Part shown: positions 57,872 through 64,000 of the stretch, piece by piece
Layout of the letters: the number at the start of each line of letters is the position of its first letter
How positions within the stretch are numbered: position 1 is the stretch's first letter
Assembly (NCBI RefSeq): GCF_016861655.1
Contig: NZ_BOLN01000001.1
Location: 248,001-312,000, forward strand
Source of the DNA: Levilactobacillus lanxiensis
GTDB lineage: Bacteria > Bacillota > Bacilli > Lactobacillales > Lactobacillaceae
Direction: 5' to 3'
Length of the DNA stretch: 64,000 nt
Notes under the pieces: model-generated
Told to the model about the DNA's origin: nothing
The model's input: the letters and a program-made list of their open reading frames with translations, nothing else
Database searches by the model: none
Translations under genes and position numbers: made by a program

Positions 57872-58414
57872 TTATTCCATGTTGCTATGAGTTGCCGCAG
57901 CTGAAGCGTTTGACACGTTATCCCGCCGGCTGAGTTTTAAGCATAAAGCGTCTAAAGTTAAATGAACACTCTGATCAAACAGGGTACTGAGCAGTTGGAT
58001 GGACTTAACGCCGTCGCCAGACTTGGTTGCGCCGGGAACTACGATAACTGCCTGGCCCACTTTGCCTAATGGTGAGTCGGCGTGACTGGTCACGGAAATC
58101 ACCGTTACACCGTTATCCGCGGCCTTGGTTGCCAGTTCCAAGATGCTGGCCGTTTTACCAGAACCGGAAACAGCCAACAGCACGTCGCCCGCTTGAACGG
58201 ATGGCGTAATCGTTTCGCCAATCACGAACACGGTGTAGCCAATGTGCATCAACCGCATGGCAAAACCTTTGGCCATCAAACCAGAACGACCGGCCCCCAA
58301 AACGAAGATGCGTTGGTCCTTTTGAATCAATTTTTCGGCTTGGTCTAATTGGCTTTCGTCAATCATCCCCATAACCTCATTCACTTCTTGCGTAATCTGA
58401 TCAATCAATGTCAT
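57872..58414 (-). CDS. 6-phospho-3-hexuloisomerase-like SIS-domain protein
   Basis: 180 residues with one SIS domain: RIFVLGAGRSGLMAKGFAMRLMHIGYTVFVIGETITPSVQAGDVLLAVSGSGKT is the PHI hallmark. Known members convert D-arabino-hex-3-ulose-6-phosphate to fructose-6-phosphate. Overlaps the HPS-like gene by one base (TAATG), a coupling that matches the usual HPS-PHI pair. Confidence 0.87.
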   Translation of the reverse strand: MTLIDQITQEVNEVMGMIDESQLDQAEKLIQKDQRIFVLGAGRSGLMAKGFAMRLMHIGYTVFVIGETITPSVQAGDVLLAVSGSGKTASILELATKAADNGVTVISVTSHADSPLGKVGQAVIVVPGATKSGDGVKSIQLLSTLFDQSVHLTLDALCLKLSRRDNVSNASAAATHSNME

Positions 58415-59034
58415 TAGTGCATGACCTCCATAAATTTTTGTGCTGCAGCAACTGGATCAGCCGTCTTCACGATGGCCCCACCAACGATAACCGACTCAGC
58501 CAGTCCTTGGGTGGCTAACTTTTGGGCCATTGGCAAATCAATGCCACCGGCAACGGAAATATGCTGAACTTCGGGGAAGCTTTCGTGGAAGTCGGCCACC
58601 GTGGCTGCGGCGTCAAAACCGGCCTGTGAGTCCTTCGCGTGGTGAATGCCATAGATTGCGTCTGGGTAGCCCACAATCTGAGCCGTCTTGGCAGCGGTGA
58701 TTTCCATCATATCAATAAACATCTGCTTGCCCCGGGACTGCGTCAGTTGATAAACGCTGGTCAAGGTATCTGGAGAAGCGGCACCCATCACGGTTAAAAT
58801 ATCTCCGACAGCAAATCCTTTATCGAATTCATAATTACCTTCATCGATGGTCTTCAGATCCAACAACAACTTGGCATGCTGCAACTTGGGCAAACGAGCC
58901 TGGATTTGTTCCAAGCCGTAATCCTTAATCAAGGACGTCCCAAATTCAATAATATCAACCTGTCCATCCAGTTGTTGGGCCAGGTCAACGGCCTTGTCTA
59001 AGGTCACGCGGTCAATCGCTACTTGTAAATCCAT
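58414..59034 (-). CDS. 3-hexulose-6-phosphate synthase-like protein (OMP decarboxylase superfamily)
   Basis: 206 residues: MDLQVAIDRVTLDKAVDLA, VDIIEFGTSLIKDYGLE, LLLDLKTIDEGNYEFD and VAGGIDLPMAQKLA are the HPS/KGPDC barrel motifs. The Asp-x-Lys-x3-Asp set (DLKTIDEG) binds magnesium and the enediolate. HPS adds formaldehyde to ribulose-5-phosphate; KGPDC decarboxylates 3-keto-L-gulonate-6-phosphate. The PHI partner favours HPS-type chemistry, possibly in the cleaving direction. Confidence 0.87.
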   Translation of the reverse strand: MDLQVAIDRVTLDKAVDLAQQLDGQVDIIEFGTSLIKDYGLEQIQARLPKLQHAKLLLDLKTIDEGNYEFDKGFAVGDILTVMGAASPDTLTSVYQLTQSRGKQMFIDMMEITAAKTAQIVGYPDAIYGIHHAKDSQAGFDAAATVADFHESFPEVQHISVAGGIDLPMAQKLATQGLAESVIVGGAIVKTADPVAAAQKFMEVMH

Positions 59035-59996
59035 TAGTCTTCGACAACTCCTTCTCGTTGGTAAAATGCCTGTAATTCACTAGGTGTTGGGTAACCATCG
59101 TTGTCACCGTACGTTTGCACTTGAAGTGCACCGACAGCGTTCCCCCGCATAACAGCGGACTTCAATGACTTCTTCTCGAGCAATGCGGTGAGCACCCCCA
59201 TCGCAAAGCCATCGCCAGCTCCCACTGTGTCGGCCACCTCAGCCACTTTAAAACCCTTAACCGTATAGCTCTCGCCGGTGTTCGTTTTCACGTAAGCCCC
59301 ATCCGGCCCCACCTTAACGATGACAACCTTCGTCCGTTCGCCCTGCAAGTAAAAATCAGCAATGGTCTCGGGATCCGAGGAGCCCATCAAGATTTGGCCT
59401 TCTTCGACACCGGGTAAGACAATGTCGGCATGTCCCGCTAGTTCATTCAGCGTTGCCGCCATCTTTTCCCGACTAGGCCATAACGTTGGCCGCAAGTTGG
59501 GGTCAAACGTGGTTAGAATATCTTCCGCTTCTAGCCGACTTAAGAGCTTCCGAAAAGCTGCTTCGGCCGTCGCTGAGATTGCAGGGAAGATGCCAGACAT
59601 ATGGGCTGCTTGAACGCCCGTCAAATCAATCTTTTCCACTACCGCTGGCGTTAAGTGCGCCGCCGCAGACCCTCGCCGATAGTTGTGGGTCGTAGGATTC
59701 CCATGGGTGACGCGGTCCTTGAGCTGGAAAGCCGTCCAGTTCTGGGCATCGCGGGTAATGTAGCGGGTCCCCACTTGGTGTTCCTTAATCGTTTTGATGA
59801 CGTAATCGCCCAGCGGTTCTTCCCCTACTTGAGAAATGTAATCCACCGAATGGCCCAACCGTTGTGCGCCAATGGCCACGTTAAGTTCCGCGCCACCTAA
59901 AATTTTATGGAAATCAAGGGCATCACGCAATGAAACGTCTGGTTCCTTGGAGGCAAACGTCACAATCGGTTCGCCAATCGTTAATATTTCACTCAT
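59034..59996 (-). CDS. PfkB-family sugar kinase (2-keto-3-deoxygluconate-kinase-like)
   Basis: 320 residues. GGAELNVAIGAQRLG is the PfkB substrate loop in its KDG-kinase form; YRRGSAAAHLTP and DTVGAGDGFAMGVLTALL (signature 2, with the catalytic Asp) follow. Phosphorylates a sugar or keto-sugar-acid using ATP. In this operon it is the natural candidate to make the 6-phosphate used by the HPS/PHI pair. AGAGGA precedes the ATG. Confidence 0.87.
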   Translation of the reverse strand: MSEILTIGEPIVTFASKEPDVSLRDALDFHKILGGAELNVAIGAQRLGHSVDYISQVGEEPLGDYVIKTIKEHQVGTRYITRDAQNWTAFQLKDRVTHGNPTTHNYRRGSAAAHLTPAVVEKIDLTGVQAAHMSGIFPAISATAEAAFRKLLSRLEAEDILTTFDPNLRPTLWPSREKMAATLNELAGHADIVLPGVEEGQILMGSSDPETIADFYLQGERTKVVIVKVGPDGAYVKTNTGESYTVKGFKVAEVADTVGAGDGFAMGVLTALLEKKSLKSAVMRGNAVGALQVQTYGDNDGYPTPSELQAFYQREGVVED

Positions 59997-60021
59997 CGTT
60001 ATTATCCTCTTTTCTTAATTT

Positions 60022-61311
60022 CTAGCCAAAGAAGTAGTACACCAATAATTCATTAATAATTGACACGGCCCACATGACGGGAACCCCGTGTTTCAAGAAA
60101 TCACGCGTCTGAACCTTCATGTAGTCCAAACCCCAGACGTTCCAGGACTGCGTAATATCAGTCGAAACGGCTAATAGGGTTGGCACGTAAAGAAGTGGTA
60201 ACAGGAAGGCGTCACTAAACAGCCCAATTCCTGACAACACAGCTGCGGTGGCCGCACCAGCACCCCAAACGTGGAAGGGACCACGGAACAGCGCTAATGG
60301 TGCCAAGATTCCAAAAGCTAAAGCCAGGATCAACATGTTGTGGGGTAAGACCGCTTCAAATAATGGCCGGAACCGGACGGCATCCATCGAGGCCGCACCA
60401 CTGAACATAATCAATGCCATCAAGAACATGATTAAGCCCGCAATATCACTAATCGCTTGTTTGATTGTGCTATTCAAGAAGGTTACAAACTTTTGATAAC
60501 CCTTAAATTTACCAGTCAACAGCATAGCGAGTAGCGTTGCTAAGGTCAGCGCGGGAATCGCATCCCACTTGAACAACATGTTCATTAGCACTGGCACAAT
60601 CGGCACGATGAAGGCCAGCTTAGGAATTTTGACATCGGCGGCCTGTTGGGTCTCCGCGCCAATAATTTTTAAGTTTTCCTCTGCCTTGCTGGGATCGATC
60701 TTTTTCCGATTCCAGAAAACAAATAACATGACCGCGACCAATTGTACTAGCATGGCGCAAACACCGAAGACGAGATAGGTGCCGCCATATTGGGCTTTCG
60801 GGAAGAACGCTTTAATCTGGTTGTACAACACCACGTTGAGATACATGGGGGCCCCGATGGCCATGGAAAAGGCGGACAAGGCAATATCTCTGGGTAACCC
60901 GACCGACAACATGATTGGCAGTAAGATGACCCCAATGGCAATCACGGAACCCACGCCATACGCGCTGACGAAGATGAAGGCCGTCACCACGATCACCAGT
61001 AAAACAGCTAATAATGGCCGCTTCTTGCCGACTTGATTCGTCGCCTCGGAAATCGCTGGGGCAATCCCACTATCCACCAATACCCGGCCAAACCAAGACC
61101 CAAAGACAATGTAGATGATCGTGGGACCGTAGTTCAGTGCCGGTTCGGCAAACACCTTTTGAATAACTTGGTCCGCGGGAATCTGGCCAATCACGGTCCA
61201 GAGAATCGCCATGATGAAGAACCCGATCATCAGGTTGCCACCCTTGACGATGTAATAAATAAAGCCAACAAATGTTAATAAGAGCAAAATTGCACTAATT
61301 GTTGAGCCCAT
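60022..61311 (-). CDS. GntP/citrate-type (IT superfamily) membrane permease
   Basis: 429 residues with about eleven or twelve hydrophobic segments. Motifs LNYGPTIIYIVFGSWFGRVLVDSGIAPAI and SAYGVGSVIAIGVILLPI resemble ion-transporter-superfamily carriers of gluconate, citrate or related organic acids. The ATG at 61311 is chosen over the GTG at 61320, since AGGTG is then correctly spaced. Starts one base from the end of the upstream gene. Substrate probably a sugar acid or hexulose. Confidence 0.78.
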   Translation of the reverse strand: MGSTISAILLLLTFVGFIYYIVKGGNLMIGFFIMAILWTVIGQIPADQVIQKVFAEPALNYGPTIIYIVFGSWFGRVLVDSGIAPAISEATNQVGKKRPLLAVLLVIVVTAFIFVSAYGVGSVIAIGVILLPIMLSVGLPRDIALSAFSMAIGAPMYLNVVLYNQIKAFFPKAQYGGTYLVFGVCAMLVQLVAVMLFVFWNRKKIDPSKAEENLKIIGAETQQAADVKIPKLAFIVPIVPVLMNMLFKWDAIPALTLATLLAMLLTGKFKGYQKFVTFLNSTIKQAISDIAGLIMFLMALIMFSGAASMDAVRFRPLFEAVLPHNMLILALAFGILAPLALFRGPFHVWGAGAATAAVLSGIGLFSDAFLLPLLYVPTLLAVSTDITQSWNVWGLDYMKVQTRDFLKHGVPVMWAVSIINELLVYYFFG

Positions 61312-61312
61312 G

Positions 61313-62062
61313 CTAGTCACCTACTTCCGCGCGCAACAGCTGTAATTGCTGCGTAATCTCAGCATCCGTTGCCATGGGGTATTCCAAGGCAAATGGCACG
61401 TCGTGAGGCAGTAATTTCAGGAGTTCGCGCCAATCATAAATACCGGTATCCAAATCGGCCGTCGTCACAAGCTTGTCTTGTTCCTCACGCGTGTTTTTCA
61501 GGTGAATGTAGTGGGTGTCCGCTGCCAAAGCTTGGGCACTCGCTGCCGCATCCCCCTGTGTAAACGCCCAGTTACCCAGGTCATACACGTAACCAATATC
61601 GGCTGAGGTCGCCTGATGGGCCGCCGTCAGGAAGGCTTCAATCGCCGCTACCGTCCCTGAAACAGGCGTCTGGTCATTCTCGACGTTCATTTCAATTTGG
61701 TCGAGAGGTAGTTGGCCCAACGCTGCCGCTAAGTCGCCGGTGAACCGATCAAAATGCCCGGTATTGAACTTGATTTTTTCAATGCCCATTGCTTGGCCTT
61801 CCGCAAAGTAAGTTGGCAGTTGTGGGTTCAATTCGCCGGTTGGCGTGAAGACTTCATCTGGCACACTGTAGTTCACGATTAGGCCCAGTTGCTTGGCTAG
61901 CTTGCCAATTTCTGCTGTTTCCTGCGCAATGTCGGTGAAGTATTCGCGGCGGACTTCGATACCGTCAGCCCCTAAGTCTGCAACGTGTTGTGTCAACGCA
62001 ACCTGTGAAGTCCCCTGCTTAACCAGCGCTTCAAAAACCCAAGTGTTTAAAATAACTGTCAT
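61313..62062 (-). CDS. Xylose-isomerase-like TIM-barrel protein (sugar phosphate isomerase/epimerase)
   Basis: 249 residues, AP-endonuclease-2 superfamily: DGIEVRREYF, EMNVENDQT (metal Glu), IGYVYDLGNW (Asp), THYIHLKNT (His) and FALEYPM (Glu) mark the metal site at the barrel mouth. It would isomerise or epimerise a sugar or keto-sugar. The ATG at 62062 has GGAGGA 7 bases upstream; the ATG at 62077 lies within that site. Confidence 0.82.
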   Translation of the reverse strand: MTVILNTWVFEALVKQGTSQVALTQHVADLGADGIEVRREYFTDIAQETAEIGKLAKQLGLIVNYSVPDEVFTPTGELNPQLPTYFAEGQAMGIEKIKFNTGHFDRFTGDLAAALGQLPLDQIEMNVENDQTPVSGTVAAIEAFLTAAHQATSADIGYVYDLGNWAFTQGDAAASAQALAADTHYIHLKNTREEQDKLVTTADLDTGIYDWRELLKLLPHDVPFALEYPMATDAEITQQLQLLRAEVGD

Positions 62063-62079
62063 GATTGATTCCTCCATTT

Positions 62080-62334
62080 TTAGTATTGGTTGAGCTGACT
62101 GACCCGCTCGAGTAATTGTTCAAAACTCATGTCTTTAAATTTAACTGTGGTCGTGGCAAAATTCTGAGCTTCTACCTGATTAAAATCATTGGCGAGGTAA
62201 AACGCCGTGAGATAACTCAGTAAATATTTCTTAGCTGCCGGTGTTAATTGATTTGTGTCAATGCCTGCTTGTGTCGCTGCACTAGCAAATCCCTGTGCAA
62301 ACGTCACTGGATCAATAACCGTTCTGTCCGCCAT
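62080..62334 (-). CDS. Small protein of unknown function, first gene of the hexulose operon
   Basis: 84 residues, soluble, mainly helical (MADRTVIDPVTFAQGFASAATQAG... FEQLLERVSQLNQY). No family recognised. The ATG at 62334 has GGAGG 8 bases upstream; in-frame codons further up overlap the promoter and are rejected. It directly precedes the TIM-barrel gene (17-base gap), so a regulatory or accessory subunit role is possible. Confidence 0.65.
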   Translation of the reverse strand: MADRTVIDPVTFAQGFASAATQAGIDTNQLTPAAKKYLLSYLTAFYLANDFNQVEAQNFATTTVKFKDMSFEQLLERVSQLNQY

Positions 62335-62392
62335 CTTAAGAACCTCCATCATCATTTCATTCATCAAAATCCAGCTGGTGATTTCAAAAGCT

Positions 62393-62421
62393 ATGGTAAA
62401 CGTTTTCCCAATCTGTGTCAA
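62393..62421 (-). promoter_or_regulatory. Promoter of the hexulose operon
   Basis: TTGACA (62416-62421), 17 bases, TACCAT (62393-62398) on the minus strand. The TGAAAGCGGTTGACA sequence overlapping the -35 box (62416-62430) resembles a cre site with one extra base. Confidence 0.72.
62395..62408. promoter_or_regulatory. LacI-type operator O1
   Basis: GGTAAACGTTTTCC on the plus strand, GGAAAACGTTTACC on the minus strand; central CG and dyad symmetry typical of LacI/CcpA family sites. It covers the -10 box of the hexulose operon, where binding would repress. Confidence 0.68.
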
Positions 62422-62491
62422 CCGCTTTCAGTTTTATTTTATCCTGGTAATATTAGGAAAATCAGATGAAAACGTGACAGCATAGTGTTTG

Positions 62492-62513
62492 TTTAGGAAA
62501 ACGTTACCCTAAA
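62492..62513. promoter_or_regulatory. LacI-type operator O2, upstream
   Basis: A 22-bp dyad, TTTAGG-AA-AACGTT-AC-CCTAAA, with central CG. Its core GGAAAACGTTACC matches O1 except for one missing T. Its centre is about 101 bp from that of O1, which would allow DNA looping. Confidence 0.65.
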
Positions 62514-62552
62514 ACTTTTTCTAGTCATCCCGCCGTTCCGGTTAACTGCATA

Positions 62553-62606
62553 CAAAAAGATGGCTTCGCGCAATCTTAACGATTTTGCGAAGCCATCTCG
62601 ATATTT
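62553..62606 (-). terminator. Terminator of the CAP-domain gene
   Basis: GATGGCTTCGC (62559-62569) pairs exactly with GCGAAGCCATC (62587-62597); five T follow on the minus strand. Confidence 0.85.
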
Positions 62607-62689
62607 TTCTGGTTGATGTTGTTTAAATCTATAGCGTGTAAGCCGCAATTTCACTAGCAAACAGACTAACTATTTGATGACGCATTTAA

Positions 62690-63997
62690 CTAATCCTTCA
62701 AATCAAATAGCTTGGTCTGATAGCTCACATCGGCTTGATGCACAATGTTTTTAACCGTGATCGTGTAAGCATGATTCAGCTTAATTTGACTGGCAGCCGG
62801 CTTGTAGTAAACCGTCGTGCCAAATTCACCATATGAGTCACTGCTGATGCCGACGTTCGTGACTTTAACGGTCTTGTGCGTAGTGTTATCCACGACTTTT
62901 ACGGTTGGTGTCGGCGCGTTGCTCCCCATCTGATGCGCAAACGAAACGGACCAAACGGTTGAATCGGCTGCACTCATTGGGAACACACCAGCCTTAGGAA
63001 AGGCTACGGTGTCAGGAGACTCACCGCTACCTGCACCGCCAAAGACGTTCAGATCATTGTAGGCACCGGCCTGGCCGACCCCCACCTTGGTGATGCCACC
63101 CAGGACCCACTCACGGTGACCAGGAATTTCTCCGCTGATATTATTGCCGTCATTAACATACATCAAAATGTTATCGTACGGCTTAGACATTCCCTCACCC
63201 AGGTTACTTGTATTCGTTGCCTCAGCACCATGTTTCCAATCAGCAGTCGAGACAAAGCCGGGCTTAGTGAGCCCAACCAGGCCATGGGAAATGCCCTTGT
63301 TTGCGGCAGCTAATGTCGCTGCACCGTACTGAGCATCCGTATTCCAACTGGCATCAGCGGATACCTTACGCAAGCCGAACATTTCTCGGTAGAAGTTAAT
63401 AGAATCGACCGTGGCATTGATATACTTAGCACTCAATTTCCCAGGAGTGAATGTCTTCTTAACGGATGGCTTCTGGTCATACATGCCTTTGGTCGTGTTG
63501 GCAATTTGCTTGAATTGCTTGCGGTACGTCGCGATTTGTGACCGCTCACTAGCCGTAAAGGCCTTCTTCTCAGAGGTCTTCGCCTTAGTTGCATTCTTCT
63601 TAGTCGATTTAGCCTTGATTTTAGCCTCGGACTTGTAGGCATCCGAACGTGGATCACTGTCTTTTAGTTTCTTGACGTTTTTAGCAACAACGTATCCGAC
63701 GAAATGGCCGCTCTTCTTCTGCAATTCACGATAAGTAACACGCTTGCCATTAGTTTTCTTTACAGTGAATTTTAAATCAGACCAAAAGATTCGTTGCTTG
63801 GTTTTTAACTTCTTCGTCAGCCGATAGTTTTTATAGATGGCACCCTTCGTGACAACATATTGTTCCTCCCATCCCTCTGACTCCCAGGAAACAATTGTTG
63901 CTGCCTTGTGCTTTGCCTGTGCCGGTGCGGTTCCCAACAAACCGCCAACCGACAAGGCTGCCAACCCAACGGCGATAAATTTTAAACAAGATTTCAT
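62690..63997 (-). CDS. Secreted CAP/SCP-domain protein
   Basis: 435 residues. Signal peptide (FIAVGLAALSVGGLLGTAPAQA), an SH3-like basic region (about residues 28-120), a Lys/Ala/Thr-rich linker (about 120-155), then a CAP domain (about 185-355) with INFYREMFGLRKV, AQYGAATLAAANKGISHGL, NLGEGM and HREWVLGGITKVGVG. The His in GISHGL and the Glu in NLGEGM fit the CAP cleft. A short beta domain ends the protein. Wall-associated role likely. The start codon is 3 bases from the window edge, so the ribosome site is outside. Confidence 0.82.
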   Translation of the reverse strand: MKSCLKFIAVGLAALSVGGLLGTAPAQAKHKAATIVSWESEGWEEQYVVTKGAIYKNYRLTKKLKTKQRIFWSDLKFTVKKTNGKRVTYRELQKKSGHFVGYVVAKNVKKLKDSDPRSDAYKSEAKIKAKSTKKNATKAKTSEKKAFTASERSQIATYRKQFKQIANTTKGMYDQKPSVKKTFTPGKLSAKYINATVDSINFYREMFGLRKVSADASWNTDAQYGAATLAAANKGISHGLVGLTKPGFVSTADWKHGAEATNTSNLGEGMSKPYDNILMYVNDGNNISGEIPGHREWVLGGITKVGVGQAGAYNDLNVFGGAGSGESPDTVAFPKAGVFPMSAADSTVWSVSFAHQMGSNAPTPTVKVVDNTTHKTVKVTNVGISSDSYGEFGTTVYYKPAASQIKLNHAYTITVKNIVHQADVSYQTKLFDLKD

Positions 63998-64000
63998 TTT

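Overview
The window looks like chromosomal DNA of a low- to mid-GC Gram-positive lactic acid bacterium, most likely a heterofermentative member of the Lactobacillaceae (Levilactobacillus-like). Supporting signs are AGGAGG-type ribosome binding sites throughout, a T-box and a TPP riboswitch, lipoproteins, a C69 dipeptidase, WxL/DUF916 surface proteins, a GlpQ/Ugp phosphate-scavenging set and many TTG or GTG starts. The species is inferred, not proven. There is no rRNA, tRNA, transposase, prophage or CRISPR array.

Layout. 1-9 kb: a DMT exporter, a TPP-riboswitch-controlled ThiXYZ-like importer, an acetyltransferase, a secreted protein and a C69 dipeptidase. 9-18 kb: a P-type ATPase, a quinone-reductase-like enzyme, and a phnDCE1E2-phosphoesterase operon. 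18-22 kb: a candidate small RNA and two divergent regulator/oxidoreductase pairs (MarR/FMN reductase and MerR/SDR) with readable operators. 22-27 kb: ugpCAEB-glpQ behind a probable Pho box. 27-32 kb: a MetE-like methyltransferase behind a Met T-box and a TTG-started osmolyte importer. 32-45 kb: Lrp, an M20 peptidase, a three-gene WxL surface cluster, an amino-acid permease, a GNAT enzyme and a flavodoxin. 45-53 kb: FabV, an ABC exporter, Dus, a PadR-DUF1700-DUF4097 operon, an orphan antitoxin-like protein and a nicotinamidase-like hydrolase. 53-62 kb: a carbohydrate region with an SBP plus GalD-like enolase-superfamily enzyme, a LacI repressor, and an operon coding a small protein, a TIM-barrel isomerase, a permease, a PfkB kinase, a hexulose-phosphate-synthase-like enzyme and a phosphohexuloisomerase. 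The end holds a CAP-domain secreted protein.

The most striking feature is not a gene. Fifteen copies (one cut by the window edge) of a roughly 180-280 bp intergenic element are scattered through the window. Those examined closely fold as an outer stem closing three hairpins. The primary sequence of the stems differs between copies while pairing is kept: the middle hairpin alone appears as CTTTGAG/CTCAAAG, CTTTGTG/CACAAAG, CTTTGCG/CGCAAAG and CTTTTAG/CTAAAAG. This compensatory change argues for selection on a folded DNA or RNA structure. Two sequence types share this architecture, one copy nests one type inside the arms of the other, and one pair is in tandem next to what looks like a truncated gene.

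The second main point of interest is the 57.9-62.5 kb operon. It puts hexulose-phosphate-synthase-like and phosphohexuloisomerase genes together with a sugar kinase, a permease and a TIM-barrel isomerase, under two matching LacI-type operators about 101 bp apart. That suggests use of an unusual hexulose or sugar-acid derivative rather than formaldehyde fixation alone.
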